Source of the DNA: Camellia lanceoleosa
Lineage: Eukaryota; Streptophyta; Magnoliopsida; Ericales; Theaceae
Length of the DNA: 64,000 bases
Reading direction: 5' to 3'
Assembly: GCA_025200525.1 (NCBI GenBank)
Contig: CM045761.1
Coordinates: 77,033,551 to 77,097,550 of the forward strand
The notes beneath the pieces were generated by a model. That model was not told where the DNA came from. It ran no database searches and saw only the letters and a program-made list of their open reading frames with translations. Below, one piece after another: positions 46,740-57,747 of this stretch. The first letter of the stretch is position 1. The number at the start of each line of letters is the position of its first letter. A program made the position numbers and the translations under genes.

Positions 46740-47778
46740 TTCCATAGATGGGGGAGGTCTCTGCCTTCTATATCTTGGAGACGGTAAGTGCCCGGCAACA
46801 CACGGAGACTATGACCAAGGCAAAGGCCATTTTCTCTAGCGAGGATAGTTACATTACGCTCGAGCGCCAAGCAGCCTAATGTAGTAGACTAGACGTTGTC
46901 TTGGTTTGTCTTCCCTGATGAGGCTAGCACTGACGGCATTGTTTGATATGGCTAAGTAGAGGAAGAGGGTTTCGCCAAGGAGCGCTTGAGAAAGGAGGGG
47001 GGGTTGGCCATACACTACTTCAGTTGTTGAAATGCCTTTTCAAATTCGGTGTTCCACTCAAACGCCTATCGGAGGACTTTGAAAAATAAAAGACACTTAT
47101 GCATTGCGAGAAATAAAATGGTTGAGGGCGGCGACTCTGCCCTGTGAGCCATTGAACCTCCTTGACCGTTCTGGGAGATCGCATTTCTACCAGGGCCTTC
47201 ATCTTTTTGGAGTTAGCCTCGATGCCCTGTTGGCTGACCATGAAGCCCAGGAACTTCCCAGATCCTACACCGAAGGCGCACTTCTTTGGGTTCAGCTTTA
47301 TCTGATATTTGTGTAAGGTTTTGAAGGTTTTTCGCAGATCTGCCAAATGATCAGAGGAGAGTTTATTCTTGACTAGCATGTCATCGACGTAGACTTCCAT
47401 GTTGCAGCCTATCTGGTGTTAAACGACAGCATTGACCAGACGTTGGTAAGTTGCTTTGGCATTTTTCAAGTCGAAGGGCATAACACAATAGTGATAAGTT
47501 CCTCTGTCTGTGATGAAGGAGGTGTGTTCTTGGTCGGCCAGGTGCATCAAAATTTGATTGTAGCCGAAGAAGGCATCCATGAAACTAAGCATCTGATGTC
47601 CGGCAGTTGCATCAACCAACAGATTTATCTGGGGGAGGGGATAGCTATCATTGGGGCAAACCCGATTAAGGTAGGAATAGTCGACGTAGAGTTGCAATTT
47701 ACTATTGTTTTTACGAACTAACACTACATTGGATAGCCACCTGGGGTAGTCTACATTTTTTATGAACTGTGCTTTCAA
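46740..47778 (-). pseudogene. Gypsy reverse transcriptase and partial RNase H
   Basis: On the minus strand, RT begins SNVVLVRKNNSKLQLYVDYS and continues DATAGHQMLSFMDAFFGYNQ and ITDRGTYHYCVMPFDLKNA. The catalytic box follows in MEVYVDDMLVKNKL (about 47390), with KLNPKKCAFGVGSGKFLGF after it. Breaks occur near 47410 and 47130. Past 47020 an RNase-H-like segment (PPLLSQALLGETLFLYLAI) is readable with stops and frame changes to about 46740, where homology ends. No integrase follows, so a deletion removed the end of RNase H and all of integrase. Confidence 0.88.
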
Positions 47779-47786
47779 CAGTTTGT

Positions 47787-48215
47787 TTATCTTAGAGGCG
47801 ATGAGGGCATTGCGTTCCGGGTGAAAGATACACTGCCTCTGGCGGAAAGGAAGTGGGGCTCGATGCTGAAATGATAAGTGATGAAAGAGGGATCAATGCC
47901 TGGTATGTTTGAATGGGTCCAGGCAAACACATTGTTATGCTCGGCTAATAGAGCTGTGAGATCAGCCTTGGCATGAAAGGATAGTTGGCTGCCAATCCTA
48001 GCTGTTTTGGCTGAGTTGGTAGGATTGATAGAGACTTCGACAAGTTCTTCTACTGTTTCCCCTTTGACTAATTCTTCTTCATCTCTGACGTCTAGTCCTT
48101 CGATGATCATAGCCTCCTTCAGCTTGACCTCTTTTAGTGAGGCGACGTAGCATTCTCTGGCCATCGTCTGCTCGCCCCTCATAGTGCCAACCCAGAGGTC
48201 GGTAGGGAATTTCAT
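47787..48215 (-). pseudogene. Gypsy pol leader upstream of RT
   Basis: On the minus strand, MKFPTDLWVGTMRGEQTMAR, ARECYVASLK and IEGLDVRDEEELVKGE match the conserved segment between protease and RT in Tat-type pol. It runs on to NNVFAWTHSNIPGIDPSFIT just before the RT domain. Frame changes separate it from the RT part. Confidence 0.8.
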
Positions 48216-48332
48216 GGCTAGATGATATGTGGATGTGACAGCTTGGAAAGCATTAAGAGTTGTGCATCCAAGGATTATGTTATAAGCAGAAGGACAGTCG
48301 ATGACATGGAAAGTGAGTAATTTGGTGGTCTG

Positions 48333-48707
48333 TCATGGATATTCTCCAATGGTGATGGAGAGATCGATGGAGCCTATGGAGGTCACCCGGTCGCCAGTGA
48401 AACCGACTAGCGGGGTTTGGAGAGGGGACAATTTTTCTTCTCTGACTTTGAGTTGGTGATAGGTGTTCAGGAAGATGACGTTTGAAGAGCTGCTGTTGTC
48501 AACAAGCACCCGTCTGACTTTGTAATTGGACAGGAGAGTAGAGATAACGACTGGGTTGTCATGGGGGTAACAGATGCTTGTGCAGTCGGCCTCCGTAAAG
48601 GTGATAGGTTCAGTCCATTGCTTGGGGTGTTTGAAGGGGCGATCCAATGTCATGACTTCTTTATCGGAGCCTCGCCTGATTTTTCTGAGTTCGACTCGCT
48701 GGGCCAA
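48333..48707 (-). pseudogene. Gypsy aspartic protease domain, altered active site
   Basis: On the minus strand, VRRVLVDNSSSSNVIFLNTY matches the Tat-type protease motif, which usually reads D-N-G-S-S; here Gly is Ser. It is preceded by ITFTEADCTSICYPHDNPVV and followed by PLVGFTGDRVTSIGSIDL. The stop at 48333 falls before the pol leader. It would have processed the polyprotein; the glycine loss suggests inactivity. Confidence 0.8.
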
Positions 48708-50379
48708 TCGGGATGGACCGCCGCATGCGAGCCCGCCAGCGATGACTCTGATCTCGCCGACTGGGGGGACAAGATTGTCTTGTGCTCGGGGAGGTGGTGG
48801 TGGCCGATCATTGTCTCGCTTAGGTGATGCGGGTTATCGGGCAAGGGTATGGCGGTGGTGGCCTCTCGGCGGGTCAGTCCTTGGTCGTTGCTAGGGTCGG
48901 GCTGCCGTGAACTGACTGAGGCGTCCCTGGCGTATCAAATCCTCTACCTGGTCTTTGAGGTTGACACATTTCTCAGTGTTCTGGCCGTAGTCCTGATGGA
49001 AACGACAATACTTGGATTAATCTCGTTGGTTGGAGGGAGACTGTGATGGTTGAGGCCATTCCAGGTTGTAATCTCGTTGGATTTGGTTCAAGACTTGTTC
49101 CATGGGGGAATTGAGGAGGGTGTATTGCTCGAATAGACCGGGCGGCCGGGTAGGTTCCGGTCGGTCGGCTCGAGCGAGTCGATCCATATACTGAGGGGCT
49201 TGTTAGGTATAGTGGGAGGGTCTGGTTTCGGATTCCTTTCTTTTCTCCCGAGGGGTTGGGTTTTTAGTGGTAGTATCTTGGCGGGCTGCCAAAGAATCTT
49301 TGGCATTCATATATTTTTGGGCTTTGGAGAGGAGGGTGGCCATGGTGGTTGGAGGGTTCTTAGAAAGGGAGAAAAGGAAATCAGACGGTCGTAAACCGGC
49401 CATGAAAGCTGTGAGGATGACCCTGTCGTCATTTTTTGCCACCTGTAGGGCCTCAATGTTGAAACAAGTGACATAACTATGTAGTGACTCCTTTTCTGTC
49501 TACGGATGTTAAGCAGTTGAGTTGCCGGGCGCCGCTGGCACTGAGCATTGATGAAATGGCTCAGGAAGGAATCACTTAGGATTTGGATAGTAAAGACAGA
49601 GCCTGATGGCAGTTGAGTAAACCATAGCCGAGCTTACCCCTTAAGCGTCACGTGGAAAGTCCGACACATGATCTCGTTAGGAAAAGCATAGAGGATCATG
49701 AGGGTCTTGTAGGTCTCCAAATGGTCAACCGGGTCCGTTATGCCGTCAAATAAGTCGATCGAGGGCATTTTAAACTTGGGGGGTAGGGGTTTGTCCCGAA
49801 TGGAGGTGACAAACGGGGAGTTGGCTATTGTGAAGGGTTTATTCTGTATGTTCTACATGACCCCTTGGGGCTGGAGTTTCATGGCTCGGAGTTCCGCATC
49901 CCAGATAGGAACATTGTTACCTCTAGAGTGCAGTAGGGGTTGAACACTGCTAGACTCTCCTTCAGGAGCAGGTGCTTGAATTGACGAATGAAAACCCCCA
50001 GGTGGCGGGTTCATGTCTTGAGGTGGAGGCTACAGACCCTCTAAGTTTGAGAGGTAAGCTTGTTGCAAAGGATGGCTCGGGGTTCGTTCTTGATTGGAGG
50101 GGATATCTTGTGGTGGTGGAGGAGGTATAGAGAGGTTTCGCTAGAGCAAGGCACTGATCAAGACCTAGTTTTGCTCGGCTAGGCAGTTGATGCTGTTAGT
50201 GAGTTCTGTGAAGTACTGGGGTGGGTTGGGAGGGTTGAGAGGGTCGGCTTGAGGGTCGACGATGTTGTGTTGAGAAGCCGTGGATCTTATTGTGACCATC
50301 CACCTTGATGGTTGACGAGGAAGAGTTATTGGGAATGGGTCTCCGGCAACAATGAGCACAACTGTTACCTAGAGTGGCG
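48708..50379 (-). pseudogene. Gypsy gag region, broken
   Basis: The best part is 49203-49442 on the minus strand. VILTAFMAGLRPSDFLFSLS, then MATLLSKAQKYMNA, is the conserved gag (retrotrans_gag C-terminal) signature of Tat-like elements. Around it the frame shifts and stops repeatedly (for example the TAG at the CKNVE region and a basic PREKRKESETR linker). Gag starts soon after the primer site near 50350. No CCHC knuckle is clearly legible. Confidence 0.75.
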
Positions 50380-50397
50380 TTCCCACAGACGGCGCCA
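50380..50397 (-). promoter_or_regulatory. Gypsy primer-binding site
   Basis: On the minus strand, TGGCGCCGTCTGTGGGAA begins two bases inside the 5' LTR. This sequence is the usual primer site of Tat-type plant gypsy elements. I do not assign the primer tRNA. Confidence 0.88.
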
Positions 50398-50399
50398 AT

Positions 50400-50564
50400 T
50401 GATGATACTGCGGATTCTTGGAGGACGAGTAGGGTTAACCCACACTTCCTACACCGTTCACCAGCCACTAAACTCACTGGAGTACTTGCAAAAGTGTCCA
50501 ACGAGAAATGGAAGTCCCCCAGCGGACCCTCCGACGATCAAGTTAGGAGTGAAGGAAGATGTAT

Positions 50565-50601
<37 letters not shown>

Positions 50602-50981
50602 AATTGAGAGCTTACACCTTTTGTGTGCCTTGGAAGCCTCCTTATATCCTTTGTTCATCATTTCCTTGTCCACTCCGACCTGTCATGTTGGCCGAAAGTC
50701 TATACTCTACCTTGCCTTGTTCATGGTGAGGCTGCCGGTTCCGACGTGAAGGATTTATCGCATTTAATGCCGCAAGAGCCACATTAATGGCTGATGTGTG
50801 GTGCAATAACTTTACAGGATCTTTGTTTGCTTATATGGCCGGTTCTTTGCTTGACACGTGTTTGGATGCCATTGGTTCCTAATTCAGCTCTAGGTTCATG
50901 AGAGTGTTCGGCTTTAGTGTTTGAGTTGTGAGTTGGGCTCTAAGTGGTGGGCCAAAACCATTTGTGGGCCAACCGGTGTCA
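50400..50981 (-). repeat. Gypsy 5' LTR
   Basis: 582-bp partner of the left LTR with a (GA)n tract at about 50565-50601 and the same minus-strand TATA-like box (about 50648). Transcription from it would run towards lower coordinates through gag and pol. Confidence 0.93.
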
Positions 50982-51090
50982 ATAATATTTTAGGGAAAGT
51001 ATAGTTGCACAAAATATTTTCACATATGTGACAGATCATAAAAGAGACACCATGAGTGAGACTCACATGTAAGACTCACTTTCTTTATGT

Positions 51091-51790
51091 TACTACAAAA
51101 AAAATCACTTTTAGCGACTAAATATTTAGTTGCCAAAAGTTAATTTTTAGTCGCCGAAGGGCTTCAGCGACTAAATTATTTGGTCGCAAAAGTAGTCATT
51201 GAAGAATTGTCGGCAAAGGTCATTAGCGACTAAAATTATTTCAGCCGCCAAAGGTATTCAATTTCCGACTAAATTTTTAGTCGCCAAAAGGTTGGACATT
51301 AAATTAAATTACTACATTTTCGGCGACCAAACTTTCAGTCGCCTAAAGTCCCACATTTTTAGCTACTAAAATGTCAGTCGGTAAAGAGTTCTTCTTTTGG
51401 CTACTAAAAATTTGGTCGCCTAAAGTTCCACATGTTTGGCTACTAAAATTTTAGTCAGCAAAAAAGTTCTTTTGGCTACTAAAAATTTGGTCGCCTAAAG
51501 TCTCACATTTTTTGCTACTAAAATTTTAGTTGGCAAAAGTGTTTTTGTTCTTTAGCTTTTGTTTTTAGCTACCAAATATTTTAGTCGCCAAATGTTTGAT
51601 TTTCTTTTGGCTACAAAACTTTTAGTCACCAAATGCCTTTTTTTTTTTTTTTTTTTTTTCTACAAAACTTTTAGTTGCCAAATGTCTATATATATATATT
51701 TTATACAAAACTTTTAGCCGCCCAAAGTATTTTCCCAATTTCTTTTTAGCTACTAATTGTTTAGTCGCCAAAAATATGATATTATGTTTC
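51091..51790. mobile_element. Left end of a third CACTA family
   Basis: TACTACAAAAAAAATCAC at 51091 is a CACTA terminus with its first base changed (C to T). The next 680 bp hold well over a dozen copies of TTTTAGTCGCCAAA/GGCGACTAAA-type words, both orientations, the dense subterminal repeats of CACTA elements. The word set differs from both other CACTAs here. No matching right end or 3-bp duplication was found downstream, so the element is truncated, rearranged or extends past what I can recognise. Confidence 0.7.
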
Positions 51791-52350
51791 ATCGCAAAAT
51801 TTCTCCATAACTCGTCTCCATAACTCGTCTATATTCCATGCAACCTGTAATACATATATAAACAAAATGATACATACTATCAATCATTTCACAATCTGCA
51901 TCCATATACAAAAAATAAATAACTTTAAATGTCAAAGTCCATATACAAACCAACTATTGTCTAAACTAAAATAATAATTCCATACAAAATATGTTATATA
52001 AAAATCAAAGTCCTCCTTATACAAAAAAATACATTTACTACCAAGCGAAATTACCATTTAGCATGGTATAAATTACCATCATAATCTATATCACAACAAA
52101 AGGTGATATATGTATCACGACAAAAGTTTTTTTATAGACCATGACAAACGGTCATATATGTACGCTAACAAATGGTCATATATGTACCACGACAGAAGGT
52201 GATCTATATACTATGGCAGTTATTATCTGTTGATTGCCAAAAGTTTTCTGTATCAGTAATAGTGAACTACACAAAATCTGAGGACGACAAAAGTATTATG
52301 TTAGTACTATACAAAAGTGTAAATTCTTCGCCATACACCAATATGGATTT
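51791..52350. other. AT-rich interior between CACTA end and tandem array
   Basis: No protein-coding match. Short irregular repeats of TATGTACCACGACAAAAGG/GGTCATATATGTA occur at about 52085-52215. It probably belongs to the CACTA that starts at 51091. Confidence 0.4.
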
Positions 52351-53990
52351 TTTCAACTAAGTTTAGTGCGTTTTTGGCTCTAACTCCAAGCCTACCGATC
52401 CGAATTACATTCCGTCAGTTCTCACAAGTCCTATTTGTCATGGAAAAACTGTCCATGTGAGCCACACGGTCATTCGGGGGCTGTTATGAATTTTCGCTCC
52501 CGAAATGCTATTTTTCGACTAAAATTAGAGCGCATTCGGCTCTAACTCCCTACCTACGGGTCTGAATTACATTCCATCAGTTCTCACAAGTCCTATTTGT
52601 CATGGAGAACCTGTCCATGTGAGTCACATGGTGGTTCGGTGGCTGATTTGAATTTTTGCCCCAAAAACACCCTTTTTCGACTAAGTTTAGTGCGTTTTCG
52701 GCTCTAACTCCCTACCTACGGGTCCGAATTACATTCCGTCTATTCTCACAAGTCTTATTTTTCATGGGAAAACTATACGCGTGAGCCACACAGTGGTTTG
52801 GGGGCTGTTATGAATTTTTTCCCCTGAAACGCCCTTTTTCAACTAAGTTTAGTGCGTTTTCGGCTCTAACTCCAAGCCTACTTGTCCGAATTACATTCTG
52901 TGAGTTCTCACAAGTCCTATTTGTCATGGGAAAACTGTTCGTGTGAGCCACACGGTGGTTTGGGGGCTGTTATGAATTTTTCCCCCTGAAACGCTCTTTT
53001 TCAACTAAGTTTAGGGCATATTCAGCTCTAACTCCCTACCTATGGGTCCGAATTACATTCCGTCAGTTGTCGCAGGTCCTATTTGTCATGGAAAAACTGT
53101 CCGTGTTAGTCACAAGGTGGTTCAGGGGTTGTTATGAATTTTTGCCCCTGAAACGTCTTTTTTCGATTAAGTTTAGGGCGTATTCGGCTCTAACTCCCGT
53201 ACCTACGAATCTAAATTACATTCCGCCAGTTGTCACAAGTCCTGTTTTTCATGGAAAAACTATCTGTGAGAGCCACACGGTGGTTCAAGGGCTGTTATGA
53301 ATTTTCTCCCTCGGAAAGCTCTTTTCGAATCAGTTTAAGGCATATTCGGCTCTAACTTTCTACCTACGGGTCTGAATTACATTCCGTCAGTTGTCACAAG
53401 TCCTATTTTTCATGGGGAAGCTGTCTGTGACAGCCACACAGTGGTTCGGGGGCTGTTTCGTTGTTTCACCCCCTTAACGCCTTTTTCGATTAAGTTTGAG
53501 GTGTTTTTTGCTCTAACTCCCAACCTATAAGTGCAAATTACATTCCATCTATTGTCACATGTCCTATTTGTGATGGGAAAACTATTCATGATAGCCACAT
53601 GGTGGTTCGGGGGGCTGTTTTGTAGTTTCACCCCCTTAACGCCCTTTTTCGGTTAAGTTTGAGGCGTTTTTGGCTCTAACTCCTAACCTACAACTGCAAA
53701 TTACATCCCGTCTGTTGTCATAGGTCCTATTTGTGATGGGAAAGCTGTTTGTGACAGCCACACGGTGGTTCAGGGGCTGTATCATAGTTTCGCCCCCGAA
53801 TGCCTTTTTTCGACTAAGTTTAAGGGATTTTCGACTCTAACTCCCAACTTACGTGTCCTATTTACGTACCGTCAGTTCCTATAGGTCATATTTGGCACGG
53901 GAAAGCTCTCGATTACATCACAACATTGGTTAGGGGGCTATTTTGCTTTTTCGCCCCCCGAACGCATTTTTTCGACAAAGTTTAACACAT
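52351..53990. repeat. Satellite-like tandem array, ~162-bp unit, 10 copies
   Basis: The anchor TTTTTCGACTAAGTTTAG (with variants) recurs at about 52351, 52511, 52673, 52835, 52997, 53158, 53320, 53482, 53645, 53805 and 53967, a spacing of 160-163 bp. Each unit carries GGCTCTAACTCC, GAATTACATTCCGTC, CACAAGTCCTATTTGTCATG and GCCACACGGTGGTTCGGGGGC. Copies diverge progressively towards the right end. The unit has no long open frame common to all copies. Confidence 0.93.
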
Positions 53991-55023
53991 TGTTTAGTAA
54001 TTATTTTCAAATAAATTTTTTTTTTCATATTTGGTTGCGTCCTTAAAGCTAGTGCACTAATGGTTGCATTAGTGGTGGTGGTGGCGGCGGGGCAAAGGTG
54101 GAGGTGGTAATAATGTAGTGACATTAGTAAGACTTAGTTCGGAAAACTTTTTCTAACTTTCAAAAGTAGAAAACATTTTTTGCACTAATAGGTTCATTTT
54201 TCATTGATCCATGATAAACATTTTTTGTTGACTTTTTTTTTTTTTTTTTTTTTATTGTACCAAACGTTAGAAAATACAAAAAGCATTTTCTAAAAAATGT
54301 TTTTATCCAAACAAATGGAGTGTTATTTCCCCTTAGGAGGAAAGAAACGGTTTCTATATCACTTGAAGAGGAAGGATTGATATCTAACTAATGCCTCTAT
54401 TAATAATGAATAGGTCTTGATAAAAGGCTAATAGGGATTGATATCTAACCTAATGCCTCTATTTAAGGGGACAAATTATCTCTTCCTTCTCTATGATATA
54501 TATTTTTGGGTTGCTATGTCTAATTTTTATATGCAAAAATGCTTTGTACCCAATTTACACCTCCCAAAACCCAATCCTATGTGGACTAAACAATGCAATC
54601 CAGACCTAAATAGATGCTGCAAATGCTGTGAAACAAGGCCAATGGTCTGTAATAGGCCCTTGAAGGGTAATAGAGAGAACAACAGTCTCTAAAATAGCTA
54701 TTTAAATTTAACATAGATTGCATTACTTTAGCTGTGCACCAACTTATGTAGACCTAATTCTAGGATACAACTGGTACATTGCATGTTTACTAAATCACCA
54801 CTTTAACTAACATATTTAGTACTGGTTGATTCCAAGGTTTATGTATCAAAGTCATATAAGACTATTACTTAAGCACAAAATTCAAACAAAGACTCTGATA
54901 GATGGTCCAAAAACACAAATAATTTCAGATTTTGAATGTGCAGGAAAAATAGATAGAAATTGGCTGCATTACTAAACTAGGCGAAAAAGCAATGTAATTT
55001 GCACTCCACGAATTGTTACATAG
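53991..55023. other. Spacer with T-run and short duplicated segment
   Basis: No gene is recognised. A GGT/GGC-rich patch lies at 54070-54120 and a T-run of over 20 at about 54233-54253. The segment GGATTGATATCTAAC.TAATGCCTCTATT occurs at 54375 and 54435. Confidence 0.45.
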
Positions 55024-55565
55024 TGTGGGGATATATTTTTTGAGTACCAACACGTGGCAAGGTGACGCCGACGTGTCAGCCGAGGTGCCACGTGTCCTGG
55101 TCGTGACGCCGAGGTGATCTCGGCAAGGCCGAGGTTATCTTCGAAGATATCGGAATCCAAGATAAGTGGATAAGGGACAAGAGTCCTAGAATGAGAGAAG
55201 ACTTCAGTTTGTTTTAAGATAAGACTCTTAGAGAGTTTATCCTAATCTTACTGGGAGTCCAAGATTAGCAGTAATCCTGAGTCCATAGAAGTTAGGCTTC
55301 TATTGGGACTAGGTTTATGTTGGCTATAAAAGAGAGGCACCCCCATGGGTCTAAGGTATGCTTTTTATGCTCAAGCTTGTGAGTTGAATAATGGATTATC
55401 TTTGAGAGATATTGAGTACTGACTTGATCGTCGGAGTACCCCCGGGTGGCGAACCACCGCGGGATTCTTATATTTCTGCTGCAGGTTAGTCAGGTGCCAT
55501 CTATTCTGCCGGTGCTCTCCAGCTGGATACTAAGCGGGCAGTGTGGTCAGAAAATTACTCACACA
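55024..55565 (+). repeat. Ty3/gypsy 5' LTR, plus strand
   Basis: It starts TGTGGGGATA and ends TTACTCACACA, directly followed by a gypsy-type primer site. It contains a TATA box (CTATAAAAGAG, about 55324) and a transcribed-region-like downstream part. The 542-bp length and ends fit a Tat-like LTR. No second copy is in the window, so the 3' LTR is lost or lies elsewhere. Confidence 0.75.
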
Positions 55566-55568
55566 ATT

Positions 55569-55587
55569 TGGTGCTGTCTGTGGGAAA
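55569..55587 (+). promoter_or_regulatory. Gypsy primer-binding site
   Basis: TGGTGCTGTCTGTGGGAAA starts 3 bases after the LTR. It is the plus-strand counterpart, with two differences, of the primer site at 50380-50397. Confidence 0.75.
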
Positions 55588-55652
55588 GAAAGAAGAATAG
55601 ATGGCCAATGAAAGAAAGAAGAATAGATGGCCAATGAAAGAAAGAGGAATGG

Positions 55653-55952
55653 ATGGTCAATAACGGACAGAAGGATCAGACTGGAGACAACACTCCTGTT
55701 GGGAATGGGAGACCTATCAACCTCGACGTTGAAGGGGACAACCGCAACACAGAAACTCGTGACCAAAGTCACGGAGTGAATGACACCGGCCAAGAAGGTG
55801 ACGCACCAAAGACAACAGATCGAAGCGGATACTACAACGAAGATGACCTCCAGGTATGGAAGGATAGATACTTACGAAGGAACGAAGACCCTTCCAGAAG
55901 GGATGCAAAGACAGGGGGCATGAACGCTCCCAAGGAGATAACATTCAAGTAA
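55653..55952 (+). pseudogene. Gypsy gag N-terminal fragment
   Basis: A 99-codon frame soon after the primer site encodes a polar, acidic protein (NGRPINLDVEGDNRNTETRD, RSGYYNEDDLQVWKDRYLRR). Position and composition fit the poorly conserved N-terminus of a Tat-type gag. No gag core, protease or RT follows, so the element is truncated or is a non-autonomous derivative. Confidence 0.45.
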
Positions 55953-55964
55953 AGAAGAACTCAT

Positions 55965-56235
55965 CCTGAGTGAGCAGATCCCAGATTCCAGATCCTAGAT
56001 CCCGGATCTGAGAAGACATGATCTCAGCCTAAGCAAGTAGGCCCGAGAAGACGAGAGCTCAGCCTAAGTGAGTAGATCCCGGATTCTAGATCCTGGATCC
56101 TAGAAGACATGATCTCGGCCTAGATGAGTAGGTCCGAGAAGAGAAGAGCTCAACCTGAGTGAGCAGATCCAAGATTCTAGCAGACAAGATCTCACAACTT
56201 AGTAAGCAAATCTCAGATCCCAGAAGATAAAAAAG
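55965..56235. repeat. Imperfect ~90-bp tandem repeat after gag
   Basis: Units beginning GTGAG[C/T]AGATCC and containing GATTC.AGATCCT, GAAGACATGATCTC and GCCTA occur at about 55971, 56069 and 56158. Inside each, shorter words (AGATCCCGGATC) repeat. About 2.5 copies are present. Confidence 0.7.
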
Positions 56236-57392
56236 AAAACACACAAGGTTAGACTGCAGTTAGCTAGATTGTAGAGATGCTTAGAGGTGAACACAAGTGT
56301 GGAAAACTAGAAATAAATGCCATCAACTCAAATAGGTTGGTGGTTAAGGCCTAAACCACAAAGCCTATGAGGACCATTACACTACAAGCATGCAATACAA
56401 ATCATAAATGAAACTAACACATAAAAAAAGCCCTAAATTAGCTCAAAATAGTGCCGGAATTATAGCAAAAATAGCTAAATGAGTAAGCTAAAAAAACATG
56501 GAGCAATAGCTAATAAACAAGCACAAGCAGGAGAGGCTACCCCCTCTATTTTTGGGACTTCAAAATATGATTTTAGCCTCTAGAAAACTCTGAAAACCAG
56601 TGGTAAAAAGGGAAAAAAAGGTTGATAAGAAGGTGGGAAACACAAGGGTAAAAGCCTATGAAACAAGGTTCAAAGAAGGGTGATCCACCCTTTACCTTTA
56701 ATTGCTTTAAACCACAAGTTTCAGCCCAAAAATATAGGTGATAAACAACTCAAAAACAGCAAGAAAAGATGAGAACGAGATGATACAAAAGAACTAGAAT
56801 GTATACCTTTTGAAGAGGAATGATCCCTTGAATTCGCAAACCACTAATTTCACACTCTCAAGTGCTAAAATGCAAGCTTAAGCACCTCAGCAAAGATTCC
56901 TCAAGGTTTGGTTTAGAGTGTCTAGGCAAATGTTATGTAAGTTGTAAGGGAGAGAGAGAAATGTAGAGAGAGAAATATTTTCCAAAACTTTTGCTCTCCA
57001 AAATTTTCTAACCCTAAAAAAATGAGAGGGAGTCATCTATATATAGAAATATGTGAGACCACCTCAGAAATATCTATACAGACAAAGTTAGTGCAGTGCA
57101 TGCATCTGTGGAGGCAGCTGGCACAATTGGCAAAAAGATCTGAAAATTTACACAAGTGGCCGGCAGGCCATTAATGGTGGGCAGCAAGCCACACTAGTGG
57201 GTCTGTAGGTCCCTGGATAATTAGCCTTGAAAAACTACTATTCTGGTCCAAAACAAGGCACAAGGTTTGTGGGTAAAAAACTGAGGTTTCCTGCTGAGGA
57301 AATCAAGCACTTGACAAGTGTACACATTTATCATTGAATGATCAATAAGTGGCACCCAAGTCTTAAAAGTCATCAAAAATGGGGTGTCTACA
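56236..57392 (-). mobile_element. Candidate 3' LTR of a minus-strand Tat/Ogre-like element
   Basis: At 57392, the minus strand starts TGTAGACACCCCATTTTTG, a form typical of Tat/Ogre LTR beginnings. It is directly preceded on that strand by a purine tract (AAAGAGGGGCAAT, 57393-57405). A TATA box (TATATATAG, about 57037-57046, minus) is followed by CT-rich leader-like DNA. The left limit is not defined; it probably abuts the plus-strand gypsy fragment near 56236. No second LTR copy was found in the window. Confidence 0.5.
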
Positions 57393-57747
57393 ATTGCCCC
57401 TCTTTAACAGAGCTCGGAGTTATGAAATGACATGAGTGAATGTCAAAGCTTGAAGACGACCTATTTTGACAAGACCATAAGTCTTGGGCAAACAATCAAG
57501 ACATAAATTAAATTGGTTGAACTCGCAAGTTGCCTACATATCCCTCTACAAGGAATCAAACCAGCGTAGTTCAGGGGCAAGATACACATGCTATGCACAG
57601 GGAAAATACTTTGAAAGCTGGACTCACACGCTTCACGAAGCTGATTATTCTGAAAACCCATGAAAATACGAAACAATGCAATAAGCAATAACAGGCTCAT
57701 AATAATCACAAGATACACTAACCATGCTGAAATCGTGGAAAGAGAAG

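Larger units (their letters stand above)
42140..50981 (-). mobile_element. Ty3/gypsy retrotransposon, Tat-like, internally deleted
   Basis: LTRs at 42140-42715 and 50400-50981 start TGATGATACT and end GGT[A/G]TCA. They are flanked by perfect 5-bp duplications ATAAT (42135-42139 and 50982-50986). The primer site next to the right LTR and purine-rich DNA next to the left LTR give minus orientation. Gag, protease and RT lie at 46.7-50.3 kb. RNase H is cut short and integrase is absent. A long plus-strand (antisense) ORF and a minisatellite occupy the space between pol and the 3' LTR, a layout known from the Tat lineage. The element is non-autonomous. Confidence 0.9.

Noticed and set aside
54061..54124. 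Right end of the third CACTA at AATAATGTAGTG
   Set aside because: The last bases fit, but flanking trinucleotides do not match (TGT versus ACA) and there are no TAGTCGCC subterminal words nearby.
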